Origin: a virus
DNA length: 64,000 bases
Direction: 5' to 3' (one strand)
IMG/VR virus record: IMGVR_UViG_3300026521_000081
Location: 17,184-81,183 of that record
Shown here: positions 9,053 to 19,372 of the stretch, piece after piece
Layout: the number at the start of each line of letters is the position of its first letter
How positions within the stretch are numbered: the stretch's first letter is position 1
Made by a program: the position numbers and the translations under genes
Notes under the pieces: generated by a model
Seen by the model: the letters and a program-made list of their open reading frames with translations, nothing else
Databases searched by the model: none
Told to the model about the DNA's origin: nothing

Positions 9053-12000
9053 ATGGCAGATGATTTTGATTTTCCAGATGACTTTGATATTGATGATGAT
9101 GGGTCTGGTGACTTAGGAGATGGTCGAGAACCCGTAAACTCCACTGCCGGAAATATAAAGACAACGTTTATATCGAAGATAACTGGTGAAGGGAATACAA
9201 TCAAAGACAAAGCGATGAACAATGCTTTAGATGCGATTGATAGGGGGATACCCGCGTTGGCAGGAGACGAACGTGGTGGTGAAATAAAAGATGCTATCTC
9301 TGACGTGCGTAGTGAGATAGACAATGCTAAAGATGAGATGGTCAAAGGGACAGAACCACTTTTAAAAACCATTAAAGAGATAGCACCAAATGACGGAATT
9401 ATCTCTAAAATAACAGATAAGTTTGCATCGCTCATTGGTGCAGACATTGAGAAGAAACGTGGTTCGAGTGGACCGAATGAAGATAAGCTAATTGCTGATA
9501 GTATATCTGGGACGATGGGTGACTTCACCGATAGGTTAGAAGAGTCAAATACAAAACTAGCAGCACTAACAGCATCTATCACAGATGAGAACTTAAAGAA
9601 GATAAACGAAACAATTATTAATGGTAATGTGACACAACTACAAGCTATCAGTATGAACAACAAGTTCTACCGTGAGTCACTACGTCTAGGATTTAAGCAA
9701 CTCTACGAACTCAAGTCTATCAATAAGAACCAAGCTGAGATAGCAAAAGATATGGTGAAGAAGCTCGATGCAGTGATTCACAATACAGCACTACCAGATG
9801 GATTAAAGATGCAGACAACAGAGGCTATCGCCATGCAGATGAAGATGTCAGCAGGAGAATCACTCTATAACAATATCTTTAGTGGAAACAACTGGGTAGA
9901 TGACGTTAAACGTAACACAAAACGGAAACTCTCTAATATTACATCTGCTGTATTAGATGGCATCGGAATGGGTCAGATGGGTGCTGATGCGATTGTTGAC
10001 ATTAATGACATGAATGACCCGGAGATGTTAGCGATGATGAGTCCTGCTGAACGTGCCGCTGCAACGAAAGAAGGAATGGCTACTACGATGGCTACAGAGA
10101 GAGTACGTGGTGGTCTTCTTGGTATGGCCGCAAATAAACTGTCTAAAACAAAGTTAGGTAAGAAAGTACGTTACCATTCAGACAAGTTCTTCTCAAACCC
10201 ATACGATACATTAAAACATAAAGCGAATACCTCTGATTCTGACTTTGCATCAGGTACATATAACTTCTTGGCATCTCTATTCAAGACAGAGACAGGGAAC
10301 TACGACACAAAAGCATATGAGGATAAGAAGAACCTATCCGGACTAGCAACATTTGATAATAGAACATATGAGACGATTAACAAAGTCCTACCAGAATATT
10401 TGTCATTACAGTTATTAGAGTTAAAAAAGCTCAATGGCGATAAGAATGCGAAGCAACAGAAGTACTACTATTTAGAGTCAAAGATGATGACAAACGATGA
10501 TGCTTTGAGTAACTTAAAAACAGACTTGACAGATAAGTATAAAGAGGATAATGTCAATGTGAAGTTCAGAAGTGTTGTGAACGGGCTAGAAGCACTCTCT
10601 GGTGAGAAACTCACCACTGATGAGAAACGTAAGTTTGTAGAGTCTATGGCAAAGTATGATGGTAAGATATCAATAGACCATATTGATACACAGATAAATA
10701 AAGAAGATGGTCTCTTTTCAGACTTGTCGGCTGAAGAGAAGAAGAAGTTCTCTACTATCATTAAGAAAGCTGGTGAGACAGAGTTTGAAACAACAGACGA
10801 GAACGGAAAGAAAGTAAAGGCAATAGACTCAGAGAGACGATATGAAGCAGACAGTTTACTTTCAGCATTTAATGCTTCTAAGTTAGAGTCTACGAAAAAG
10901 ATTACCTCTCTAATAGAAGATGGATTTGCAGATAACCTGATAGAGTCTGGTATTGTGACATATGATAAACGTACGCGTGTGTATAGTATTGATTGGGATA
11001 ACTATAAGAAGTTCAATGTCGATGCAATGTTAGATGCCTATGATGATACTGAAGTGGTTATTACAAATGAGGACAGAGAGCGTGCAAACATCTCTAATGA
11101 GTCACGCGTCGTAAAAGACCAATTCGAAGAGAAGTTATCAAAGTATTATAAGTCTACAAAAGACTTTGTGAAAGACAAGAAGCTTGATGTATACTTTAAA
11201 GATAAGATAGGTATCGTCAAAGGTGAAGTTTCATCTCTCGTATCAAAACTAGATAAGAATCTATCACAATATGAGAAGTATAACATTGCTGTTGGATATA
11301 TTGAGAAGAAGTACGATGTTGCTAAGAAAGAGTACCAAAGATTAGAAGGAGAACTCAGAGCAACAAAAGATGATGTAGAAGCAAAAGGCATTAAGGCAAA
11401 ACTAGAGATACTCAAGACAACGATTACTGATATAGCAAAAGAGAAGACACACTACGAGTCACTCAAGCAGAAAGCAGAGGTTGCGAAAGAGTATATCAAA
11501 GAGAATGACGTCTACACATTTGAGAAAGATGTTATCAATACATCTAAAACACTCTATGAGAAAGGTGGTGAATTAGCAAAAGACAAAGAGCTTGACTTAC
11601 TATTTGAAGATATCAAGAAGCTAGGAAAGTTCTCTAAAGATAAGGGACAAGCTGTATACAAGAGTCTAAAAGGCAAGGTAGAAGATACCGAGGCATACCA
11701 AACAGTTGAATCATTCTATACAACAAAGATTAAAGTACTCGTTGATGAAGAGGAGAAGTTACAGAAGCTCATTGATAGTATACCAGACTCAAAGAGAAAG
11801 AAGAAGTACTTAAAGAAACTCAATGAGCTAAGGAAGTCAACAGAGAAGCTCGTTAAAGAGAGAAACAAGAAGTTAAAGTCATTTACATTTAAAGATGCGA
11901 AAGAGCGTATTGCGTCTGGTGTCGATGCAATGAAAGACCTCAAGTACTCTGACATTAAGAATGGTACAGCAGACCTTACAGGTAAAGTAGGAAGTGCATA

Positions 12001-15000
12001 TCAAGAAGAGAAGAAGAAAGAGGGTTCTTTTATTAATCGTGTCGTCTCTGGTGTCTCTGACGCACTCAAAAAGAAAGACAAAGTTGCTGGAGATAATGAT
12101 GGTGATGGAGACAGAGATGGTGGTTGGTTAGACAGACTATCTAGTTTTGGGAAGAGCGATAAAGATAAAAAGAGCAAAGATGTTACGCCAGTGACAAAGA
12201 ATGAGAAGTCAGGTAGCTGGCTCATACGACTATTAGGGAGTGCCTTCACACTGATACCAAAAACACTTGGTGTTCTAAGTGAAACAGTGATGTCATCTGG
12301 TAGAGTATTGAAGACAATGGGTATGGGGCTAGCGGCACTTGTTGGGTTCTTTACAAAAGGTGGGTTGCTCAAAGCCATAGGTATGGGGTTAAAGAAACCA
12401 ATCACTTGGTTATCAAAGACACTCGGAATGACCATCACTTCTAGCACAGGGATACTCGCACAGATACTAGGTGGTATGGTATCTTTACTTGGATTTAAAA
12501 CACTAGGTGGAAAAATATCTGGTGCAGGTAGAAGTATAAACAACAAAACAATGAAGCCAGGACTCTTAAAATCTGCTATTAATCTCATTGCTAAGAACAA
12601 GGGGAAACTAGCAATAGGTGCATTACTGACCTATATGATGTCTGGTACAGATGCAAATGCAGGAGAGTTAGAGCCAACACTGGTCGATGAGATGGTTGAA
12701 GCATCATATGCACCAGACACCGAAGTAGATGATTATGAAGCATCTTTGACTGGTACTCAAGAGCAAGACAGTCTCACTGATGAAGATGTGAGTATGACTG
12801 ATGTAGCAATGATGGCAGGTGGGGCATACGGTGCAAAGAAAGCGTATGATTATGGCTCATCGATTAAAAGAAGAAGCAATGCAAGAAAGCGATTAGAACG
12901 TATCAAAGCAACACCACAAAAGACAGAGACGGCTATCAAGGAGGAGATAGAGAAAGAGTCCAAGAAGATAAAAGATACAGAGATAAAGAAGCAAAAGACT
13001 GCACTAAAGACGGATGTAGTCAAGGTAGAGAAAGCAGAGAAAGGGATGTGGTCGTGGCTCACGAAACGTATTCCTAAATCGGCTACAAAAGTAATGAAGA
13101 GGATACCTGGTGTAGGAACAGCTATCAACCTTGGCTTGGCTGCGAAGAACATCGCTTCTGGAGACTATGCAAAGGCAGGTTTGAATGTATTGAGTTCTGT
13201 GGTATCAATGATTCCTGTGATTGGTCTTGCTGGCTCATTTGCAGTTGATGCTTACGCTACAACGTTACCTAGTGCATCAGGAACACCAACCGAAGCAGTA
13301 GCAAAAGAGAAAGTAGAAAGCACACATACTCCAGGAACAAACAGAGCATCTGGAGCCACACAAGTAGCCCCACATATGATGACAAAGATGAACAACGAAT
13401 ATGGAAAGACAACAAAAGAGCCTGATAAAGAGAAAGTAAAAGAAGTTCAAGATGAAAAGATAGGTACATGGAATCCAAATATCTCATTAGACCAAATACG
13501 TACAGAGAAACCAACACTACCATCACCACAACATATTACAAAAGGTGACAGGTATCTATTAGAGTCTATCTCGCAGTATGAATCTGGTAAGGGCGATAAA
13601 GGGTATGATATCATTAACAATGAACAGGTGCTAGGTGCGAAGGAGAAACTCAAACCTACAAGTATGACATTGACAGAAATTTTCATACTACAAAAGGCAC
13701 TCGTGAAAAAAGGAAAGAGTGGTGCAATAGGAAAGTACCAGTTCATTCCGGTGACATTGAAAGAGGTTTATAAAAAAGCAGGAGTACGTGAGTCAGACTT
13801 ATTTAATAGTAAAACACAAGATAAACTTATTATCAAACGCTTAATGATAACGCGAAAATATAGGGAATGGAAAGAGGGTATCATCTCAGACAGACACTTT
13901 GTCTACTTATTATCAAAAGAGTTTGCATCTATTGAGAACCCAGGTACTGGAAAGACATACTACACCAAGACAAATAACGTAGCACACAACAGTTATGATA
14001 ATATGAAACAAGTCTTAAAGAGAGTGAGAGCATTAGACAAGCTACCTGACTCAGGCATTGTTGATGAAGTGGATGAACAGAAAAATAAGAAAAAAGAAGA
14101 AGGTGGAGGTAGTGGAAATGGTCTTATCTCAAGTGTGAAAGATGCTATTAAAGGGGCGATAGATTTCTTCTTTGGTTCATCAGCAGATAAGAATACGAGA
14201 GAGTACTTTGAAAAGACTGAGTTAGAAGGAGATGCTGAAGAGAGTCGCCCTGGTTCTAAATATAAAGAGAGAGCGAGTGGTGGTACAATCGAAGTATCTT
14301 TACCAAAAGAGACTATTGTCGACAAAGACCTCTGTGGACTCACTATCAAAAAGATGCCACCTATTAAGAAGGCAGTTGAGAAAGCTGGAAACCTGCACTT
14401 TAACGGTGACCCAAAATACCTCATTATCCACAATACAGCAGGGAGTAATCTCTACTTCGGGAGAATGAAGTCAGATGGTTATGGAACACAACTCTGGATT
14501 GATAAAGATGGCACAATATTTCTAGTTGGAGATATTACATCTGTTGTCTACCACGTAGGAAAGAGACGTCCAGAGTACCACGAAGTAAGCTCTCTCGTAT
14601 CCATAGGGATAGAGATGGTATGTAACCACTCAGAAGAGAAGGGGTGGGACCCATACACTGATAAGCAGAAAGAGTCTCTCTTAAAAGTAGGTGCTTGTCT
14701 GATGAAGAACTTTAACATTACTCCAGATAGAGTGCTATGGCATGCGTTGGTATCGTATAAAACAAAAGATGAGGGTAAAGAGGGTGTGATGCTTTTACGT
14801 GGCTCTAATATAGCACCAACAGCACACATTGACAAGATGAAGAGCGACAATGTAGGAAGACCACCACGACAATCAGTCAGCACACCTAGATTGATGAGTG
14901 ATAAGCGACCAACAAACCCACAAGTAGAAAGAGAAGGTGCTGAGAAAGAAACAGTAGTACAAACACCAGTAAAGAAGACAACCGTAGCAAAGCAAGAAGC

Positions 15001-15244
15001 ATTAAAAGAAGACAAAGAGAAGATTGTAGCAACAAAGAAGCCTATGACGGAAGTGCATACAGAGTCAATGAGCTTAAATATTGGAAAGTTAGAGAAACTA
15101 GCCATAGAGAGGAATGAGATACTAACATCGATTGATGCAAACATTAAGACACTAGCAAACAACCAAGGTGCAAAACAAGCAGAAAAAAAGAAAATCAGTT
15201 TACCAGAAACACAACCACCAATGAGTACATCAAGACGTAGATAG
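9053..15244 (+). CDS. Tape-measure-like tail protein with lysozyme-type and amidase domains (phiKZ gp181-like position)
   Basis: 2063 residues from the ATG at 9053, chosen because AAAGGACATAAA precedes it. Residues about 1-1050 are charged, helical, coiled-coil-like. Around 1060-1200 there are hydrophobic, glycine-rich segments (LGVLSETVMSSGRVLKTMGM onward) like membrane-inserting regions of tape measures. Near 1504-1600 a lysozyme-like domain shows SISQYESGKGDKG and later KSGAIGKYQFIPVTLKEVYK, typical of phage transglycosylases. Near 1785-1910 an amidase_2-like domain shows YLIIHNTAGS and DRVLWHALVS, giving two zinc-binding histidines; the usual third ligand in a CPG/DPG motif is not evident. 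Likely role: tail component that opens peptidoglycan during DNA entry. Between these lie proline- and lysine-rich linkers. Confidence 0.82.
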   Translation: MADDFDFPDDFDIDDDGSGDLGDGREPVNSTAGNIKTTFISKITGEGNTIKDKAMNNALDAIDRGIPALAGDERGGEIKDAISDVRSEIDNAKDEMVKGTEPLLKTIKEIAPNDGIISKITDKFASLIGADIEKKRGSSGPNEDKLIADSISGTMGDFTDRLEESNTKLAALTASITDENLKKINETIINGNVTQLQAISMNNKFYRESLRLGFKQLYELKSINKNQAEIAKDMVKKLDAVIHNTALPDGLKMQTTEAIAMQMKMSAGESLYNNIFSGNNWVDDVKRNTKRKLSNITSAVLDGIGMGQMGADAIVDINDMNDPEMLAMMSPAERAAATKEGMATTMATERVRGGLLGMAANKLSKTKLGKKVRYHSDKFFSNPYDTLKHKANTSDSDFASGTYNFLASLFKTETGNYDTKAYEDKKNLSGLATFDNRTYETINKVLPEYLSLQLLELKKLNGDKNAKQQKYYYLESKMMTNDDALSNLKTDLTDKYKEDNVNVKFRSVVNGLEALSGEKLTTDEKRKFVESMAKYDGKISIDHIDTQINKEDGLFSDLSAEEKKKFSTIIKKAGETEFETTDENGKKVKAIDSERRYEADSLLSAFNASKLESTKKITSLIEDGFADNLIESGIVTYDKRTRVYSIDWDNYKKFNVDAMLDAYDDTEVVITNEDRERANISNESRVVKDQFEEKLSKYYKSTKDFVKDKKLDVYFKDKIGIVKGEVSSLVSKLDKNLSQYEKYNIAVGYIEKKYDVAKKEYQRLEGELRATKDDVEAKGIKAKLEILKTTITDIAKEKTHYESLKQKAEVAKEYIKENDVYTFEKDVINTSKTLYEKGGELAKDKELDLLFEDIKKLGKFSKDKGQAVYKSLKGKVEDTEAYQTVESFYTTKIKVLVDEEEKLQKLIDSIPDSKRKKKYLKKLNELRKSTEKLVKERNKKLKSFTFKDAKERIASGVDAMKDLKYSDIKNGTADLTGKVGSAYQEEKKKEGSFINRVVSGVSDALKKKDKVAGDNDGDGDRDGGWLDRLSSFGKSDKDKKSKDVTPVTKNEKSGSWLIRLLGSAFTLIPKTLGVLSETVMSSGRVLKTMGMGLAALVGFFTKGGLLKAIGMGLKKPITWLSKTLGMTITSSTGILAQILGGMVSLLGFKTLGGKISGAGRSINNKTMKPGLLKSAINLIAKNKGKLAIGALLTYMMSGTDANAGELEPTLVDEMVEASYAPDTEVDDYEASLTGTQEQDSLTDEDVSMTDVAMMAGGAYGAKKAYDYGSSIKRRSNARKRLERIKATPQKTETAIKEEIEKESKKIKDTEIKKQKTALKTDVVKVEKAEKGMWSWLTKRIPKSATKVMKRIPGVGTAINLGLAAKNIASGDYAKAGLNVLSSVVSMIPVIGLAGSFAVDAYATTLPSASGTPTEAVAKEKVESTHTPGTNRASGATQVAPHMMTKMNNEYGKTTKEPDKEKVKEVQDEKIGTWNPNISLDQIRTEKPTLPSPQHITKGDRYLLESISQYESGKGDKGYDIINNEQVLGAKEKLKPTSMTLTEIFILQKALVKKGKSGAIGKYQFIPVTLKEVYKKAGVRESDLFNSKTQDKLIIKRLMITRKYREWKEGIISDRHFVYLLSKEFASIENPGTGKTYYTKTNNVAHNSYDNMKQVLKRVRALDKLPDSGIVDEVDEQKNKKKEEGGGSGNGLISSVKDAIKGAIDFFFGSSADKNTREYFEKTELEGDAEESRPGSKYKERASGGTIEVSLPKETIVDKDLCGLTIKKMPPIKKAVEKAGNLHFNGDPKYLIIHNTAGSNLYFGRMKSDGYGTQLWIDKDGTIFLVGDITSVVYHVGKRRPEYHEVSSLVSIGIEMVCNHSEEKGWDPYTDKQKESLLKVGACLMKNFNITPDRVLWHALVSYKTKDEGKEGVMLLRGSNIAPTAHIDKMKSDNVGRPPRQSVSTPRLMSDKRPTNPQVEREGAEKETVVQTPVKKTTVAKQEALKEDKEKIVATKKPMTEVHTESMSLNIGKLEKLAIERNEILTSIDANIKTLANNQGAKQAEKKKISLPETQPPMSTSRRR

Positions 15245-15264
15245 TGTGCATATGCACACTATCT
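15239..15264. terminator. Convergent palindromic terminator
   Basis: Perfect 26-base palindrome with 13-base arms (AGATAGTGTGCAT) covering the stop codon of the tail protein gene and lying just past the end of the minus-strand gene 15266-15532. It can serve both strands. Confidence 0.7.
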
Positions 15265-15265
15265 A

Positions 15266-15532
15266 CTATTTGACATACGTCTCATACTCTGGTGCTACCT
15301 CTTTCAATAGCGACTTCTTCACTTTGAAGAAATCTTTTCTTCTTCCATCAGGCTCTCTAAAAACAGCTAGCTCATCTTCTGAGTATGCTACCCCAATAGC
15401 ATAGAAGATAACGTTGTCTATAAGACAGCAGATAAGCGTGTCTGCATCTTTCTCAAATGTCGGGTTCTTTACCATCTCACCGTTTTCAGTACACCAATTT
15501 GCTTTATCATTTACTTCTACATATAGTCCCAT
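15266..15532 (-). CDS. Unknown protein, 88 aa
   Basis: Not recognised. Starts MGLYVEVNDKANWCTENGEM with AAAGGATTAGAT before the ATG, overlapping the end region of the 572-residue gene upstream by adjacency (2-base gap). It contains three or four cysteines without a clear zinc motif and the phrase FREPDGRRKDFFKV, reminiscent of small immunity- or modulator-like phage proteins but with no firm match. It is the last gene of the minus-strand run 18918-15266. Confidence 0.7.
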   Translation of the reverse strand: MGLYVEVNDKANWCTENGEMVKNPTFEKDADTLICCLIDNVIFYAIGVAYSEDELAVFREPDGRRKDFFKVKKSLLKEVAPEYETYVK

Positions 15533-15534
15533 AT

Positions 15535-17253
15535 CTAATCCTTTAAAATTCCATCATCTGATGTTGCTAATGAACTGACATATTCAGTCGCCGCGTCGTT
15601 GTCTTTGATTACATTGTTTAGTGCCACGTCTATTAAGTGGCAATTAATCTTCTCTTGTTCTGTTAATAGCACCTCACCATTTTTGCCGAACATTGCATTT
15701 GGGTTGAGTCTGAGTAGTGGAGATGGTGCTGTCTTATTCAGCCCAAACATACTCCCTACATACACATGACCACCTCTGAGTTTCTTAATGCTTGGTGGGA
15801 AAACATTACTGCTGTTCTTCGATGGTGCTTTAACACCTGTCCCTCTCTCTTGTACGTCCATCATACAGGTAACTTTGAAGTACCTATTCGCACTTGTTGA
15901 TGTGACCAATAAGCTAGAGAGAATCTTTGAACTACTCTGTACAATCTTTAAGATAGACATAGGTTTAATCTTCTCACCATTGACAATCTTGTTAGCCGAC
16001 TCCCAACTGATTGAGTTTGCTTTGACTTGCTTGGTAATGTCAGCGAACGCTTTGTTAAAACCCTCTATCATATGATACATCACATAGTAGTTCACTTCTA
16101 AGTGCTTCTCACTGATGTCAAATCGATTGCTGAGAGATTGCCTCTTTAACTTCTTAAATACTTTACCAGATGTATATATAAAGTCCCAGAAATCCTTGAT
16201 GTTGTATCCTGCTGACTTTGCTTGGTCTGATGAGATACTATCAACATACCTACCCATGGCTTCTTCAAACTCACGCATAGCAGGTACATAGCCTGTACTC
16301 GATAAATCATCTCTAAACTCAATCTTCCCAACCAAGAACTTCCAATACTCAATGTCATCTTCCAAACATCGTATCTCTTCGAATGCATTAGCGATGTCTG
16401 GAAAGATGTCAAATGCATAGATGACAGACGTGGCTAGTATCCGTATGAAGTCATTGGAATTACTATCTATAATGACAGCTTTGTCGTGCGTCTCATACTT
16501 GATGTCCTTTAGTCGTTTAATCTTTGAATGTGCTGTTGTAAATATAAGATGTTTTCCATCATTGTACTTTGCGATTTCCTCCTTATCTCTCGTAATAATA
16601 AAGGTCTTGTTCTTGATATACTTCTTCAATACGCCACTGAGTCCGTACTTAGCAAGTGTATATAGTAAGAACGGTACGTTGGGTGTACCAAATGCAGGGT
16701 TGCTAATTTTACGTAGTTGGTAGAACTTGTCAGCGTATAGGATAATCTCCGTGCTAGCTACACCATTGACATTCAACAACCACTCAAAGTCTCTCACATT
16801 CAATTTCGTATTGAATGGTTTAAAGAAGAGTGCTCCACCGAAGAAGGCTATAATCTTATCGGAGAGTACTGGCATATTGTACCACTCGGTATCTGAGATA
16901 TGGTATGTCCCTTCATTGTTGAGTGCTAAGACATAGAGTGGTTTATATATAGGCTTGTCATCATAAGCGAACTCAAAGATGACTTTCCTAATAGATGTTT
17001 TGCTAATATCTAACTTGACCTTTCCTTGTTTTGGTTTTCCGTCTCCTTGTGTTAGGAGTGAGTCAAACTCTTCAAAAGGCGTCATATATCGATAACCAAC
17101 ATAACGAAACTTCTCAATGTTTCTCGTAGATGTTTGTAAAATACCACCTAAGTACTCAGCACTATCCTTGAGGTCTATTGATGCCCTACCTAACTTTACT
17201 TCTTGTGAGAACTCAGTGTCACTAAATGCGAGTTCTTCAAACAGTTCATTCAT
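15535..17253 (-). CDS. Probable virion structural protein, 572 aa
   Basis: Not recognised by motif. Soluble mixed sequence, acidic N-terminus (MNELFEELAFSDTEFSQEV), with a C-terminal stretch rich in asparagine and glycine (GSMFGLNKTAPSPLLRLNPN). No beta' C-terminal landmarks (trigger loop, bridge helix) are visible, so I do not call it a polymerase piece. It sits between tail and structural genes. A TATATTAACTGTAATA string on the minus strand 20-30 bases before it is an AT-rich promoter candidate, and AAGGAGAAACA precedes the ATG. Confidence 0.7.
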   Translation of the reverse strand: MNELFEELAFSDTEFSQEVKLGRASIDLKDSAEYLGGILQTSTRNIEKFRYVGYRYMTPFEEFDSLLTQGDGKPKQGKVKLDISKTSIRKVIFEFAYDDKPIYKPLYVLALNNEGTYHISDTEWYNMPVLSDKIIAFFGGALFFKPFNTKLNVRDFEWLLNVNGVASTEIILYADKFYQLRKISNPAFGTPNVPFLLYTLAKYGLSGVLKKYIKNKTFIITRDKEEIAKYNDGKHLIFTTAHSKIKRLKDIKYETHDKAVIIDSNSNDFIRILATSVIYAFDIFPDIANAFEEIRCLEDDIEYWKFLVGKIEFRDDLSSTGYVPAMREFEEAMGRYVDSISSDQAKSAGYNIKDFWDFIYTSGKVFKKLKRQSLSNRFDISEKHLEVNYYVMYHMIEGFNKAFADITKQVKANSISWESANKIVNGEKIKPMSILKIVQSSSKILSSLLVTSTSANRYFKVTCMMDVQERGTGVKAPSKNSSNVFPPSIKKLRGGHVYVGSMFGLNKTAPSPLLRLNPNAMFGKNGEVLLTEQEKINCHLIDVALNNVIKDNDAATEYVSSLATSDDGILKD

Positions 17254-17301
17254 TGTTTCTCCTTATTACTTTTATTACAGTTAATATATCGTGTCTGACT
17301 T

Positions 17302-18918
17302 TTATATCAAGACACGTGCGATATCTCCAAGTACCTCTTTCCCATGTGCATAAGCTTCTCTGTCTGCTCTGATGTTGTTGAGTTCATTTTCAGCAGTGGC
17401 TTTCTCATATTTTAGTTTCTCTACCGCTAATGTGTTCTTATCGCTTGCACTGATAAGTTTCAAGACATTTGTGATAGTACTAATCTTCGCATTGAGTTGT
17501 GCCTTGTAGAGTGAGAGTTTCAGTGTTAACTCTTTATTCTTTAACTCTTTTTCGCGTATCTCTAGTTCTCTATTCTGATGTGATGCGTGATTACTGCCAC
17601 CATTGACACACTTCTGTGGACTATCGTAAATCCCATACTTTTCAAACTCATCCTCTGTGATACGCATTTTTGTCTTATATCTATTTGAGATAGTGATTGT
17701 AGCAGTGGTAAAGTCTGCATAGACAGTATCTACTTTATGTAGCGTGTTACAGATGTTTATATAGTAGTCCTTCTTCTCCTTTGTAAAGACAGTGACATTC
17801 AAGTTCTTACCACTTGTGATGACGTGATAGACACTATCTTGTACGTAGAGTGTGTCATCAGAGAGTTTCCCTACTTGGTATGTATCAGACCAATAGAGAT
17901 TACCATCTTCTATATCACGCTTCTTAATAAACTCTACCTCTACAATCACCTCTTCTGTGTCTACAACAGAGTAGATATGAGATAACTCTTCTACTGCGTG
18001 GTCAATGAGTTTATCTAGAATTCTACCCTCTACGAGTCTATGCTCCTCATAATCTTCAGTTCCTGGTATCTGTACAACATAGAACCCATCTCTTGGAATG
18101 ACGTGTTCCTCTATGACATCACAAATCTTAATGATAATATTCTTGAGCTTCTTCATTCGTTCTATCGCTGCTGTACCTCTAGAGTAGATATCGTTATGGT
18201 CTAGCTCCTTTGCAATAGAACGTATCTTATCTAAGTCTAAGTTATAGTCTTGTAAGAGCTTTCGGATACTCATCTCCCTTACTCTATATAACCCATCTAA
18301 GTACGAGGGTCTCTCAATACCCTCATCAACATTAGAGTTGTATGGTCTATATTCACAAGACTCCCCTCTAGCCATTAATATCTTAGTCACTAACATATTA
18401 TCAGTGTGTAGCTCTCCTTGTCTCTTGAACGTATTAAACTCCAGTTCTTTAATCAGGAGTCTCGTTCCATTCTTGTAGATTTCTCTATCAATATCCCCAA
18501 TTGAGAAGATATCATCAATCATCGTCTTCTGGTATCCAATAGAGTGTGCAACCACATTCTCAGCACCTGCTTTAAATCTATGTGTAAGAGAAGCAACGAG
18601 TGACTTTCCAGTAATGAGTGTAAAGTATCTCTTTGTCTTTGGACATGATGCATCTTGACTCTGTACAGTAGCAATATCTCTAAAAGATAAGTTCACAAAG
18701 TCAGCAGTAATCTCATCAATGCTTCTTCCTTTTAATTCTTGTTCTTGATAATATCTATCTACACTCTCACTTACTCGGTTGTATAACTCCTCTGCTCTCT
18801 TATCATCTTCCTCTTGTTCTATCTCTTGATAGTCTCTTAGTTCATCTTTTAATACTGTTACACCATCTACTGTGGTGAAATCCTCTTTTCTATACTCTCT
18901 TCCATTTACTCTTACCAT
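17302..18918 (-). CDS. Probable structural protein with C-terminal coiled coil, 538 aa
   Basis: Not recognised. The first 100 residues are very acidic (QEIEQEEDDKRAEELYNRV), the middle contains a conserved-looking DASCPKTKRYFTLITGKS segment, and residues about 440-530 are a long heptad-like helix (RELEIREKELKNKELTLKLS). It is upstream of the 572-residue gene on the same strand with a 48-base gap. Structural role is inferred from size, coiled coil and neighbourhood. Confidence 0.7.
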   Translation of the reverse strand: MVRVNGREYRKEDFTTVDGVTVLKDELRDYQEIEQEEDDKRAEELYNRVSESVDRYYQEQELKGRSIDEITADFVNLSFRDIATVQSQDASCPKTKRYFTLITGKSLVASLTHRFKAGAENVVAHSIGYQKTMIDDIFSIGDIDREIYKNGTRLLIKELEFNTFKRQGELHTDNMLVTKILMARGESCEYRPYNSNVDEGIERPSYLDGLYRVREMSIRKLLQDYNLDLDKIRSIAKELDHNDIYSRGTAAIERMKKLKNIIIKICDVIEEHVIPRDGFYVVQIPGTEDYEEHRLVEGRILDKLIDHAVEELSHIYSVVDTEEVIVEVEFIKKRDIEDGNLYWSDTYQVGKLSDDTLYVQDSVYHVITSGKNLNVTVFTKEKKDYYINICNTLHKVDTVYADFTTATITISNRYKTKMRITEDEFEKYGIYDSPQKCVNGGSNHASHQNRELEIREKELKNKELTLKLSLYKAQLNAKISTITNVLKLISASDKNTLAVEKLKYEKATAENELNNIRADREAYAHGKEVLGDIARVLI

Positions 18919-18964
18919 TTGAAATCCTTTTTTTCATTTCTTATTTATGCGTACAAAAAGTACT

Positions 18965-18988
18965 GAGGTGGACTTATAAGTCCACCTC
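18965..18988 (-). terminator. Palindromic terminator
   Basis: GAGGTGGACTTA and its exact complement TAAGTCCACCTC overlap the stop codon of the gene at 18974; the minus strand continues AGTACTTTTTG, giving a T-run. Confidence 0.7.
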
Positions 18989-19330
18989 ATACTCTACCTC
19001 TGTCTCTTTATCTTGTTTGTCTGTAATAGTCACTTTAATCGTGAGTTTCTTTGCTTGTAGCAACGTCACGATATGATGAATGAATGACTTGAATGTCATG
19101 TCAGTCGATAAAGCACTCTGTTTCAAAGCACTGGGACTGAACGTCTTGACATCTTTGCTATTCATCTTTTTGAGAATAGCAAGTTTACTTACTTCCATAG
19201 CAATGAGTAACTCTAACTTTCCCTCTGTATCTACGCCAGCCTTATTGAGGAGAAGTCTCCACATATTTGCTAGCACACCGTTATACGAAGTCCTGCCCTC
19301 TGGCAAGATTCTTTTGTCTTCCTGTACCAT
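18974..19330 (-). CDS. Unknown protein, 118 aa
   Basis: Not recognised. Starts MVQEDKRILPEGRTSYNGVL with AAGGAGAAAAT before the ATG. C-terminal half is a lysine- and threonine-rich beta-like segment ending EVEYEVDL. It has its own AT-rich promoter candidate (TATATTATTAGAGTAGATAC, 19343-19363) and a strong terminator, so it is a single-gene unit. Confidence 0.7.
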   Translation of the reverse strand: MVQEDKRILPEGRTSYNGVLANMWRLLLNKAGVDTEGKLELLIAMEVSKLAILKKMNSKDVKTFSPSALKQSALSTDMTFKSFIHHIVTLLQAKKLTIKVTITDKQDKETEVEYEVDL

Positions 19331-19342
19331 ATTTTCTCCTTA

Positions 19343-19363
19343 TAGTATCTACTCTAATAATAT
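19343..19363 (-). promoter_or_regulatory. AT-rich early-type promoter candidate
   Basis: Minus strand reads TATATTATTAGAGTAGATAC, sharing the TATATTATT core with the sites at 22.8, 33.7, 35.0, 40.9 and 48.8 kb. It is just upstream of the gene starting at 19330. Confidence 0.45.
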
Positions 19364-19372
19364 ATAGATATA

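Noticed and set aside
15535-18918. Missing beta' C-terminal half in the two large genes after the tail protein
   Set aside because: I looked for trigger-loop and bridge-helix patterns in both proteins and saw none; the second ends in a coiled coil.
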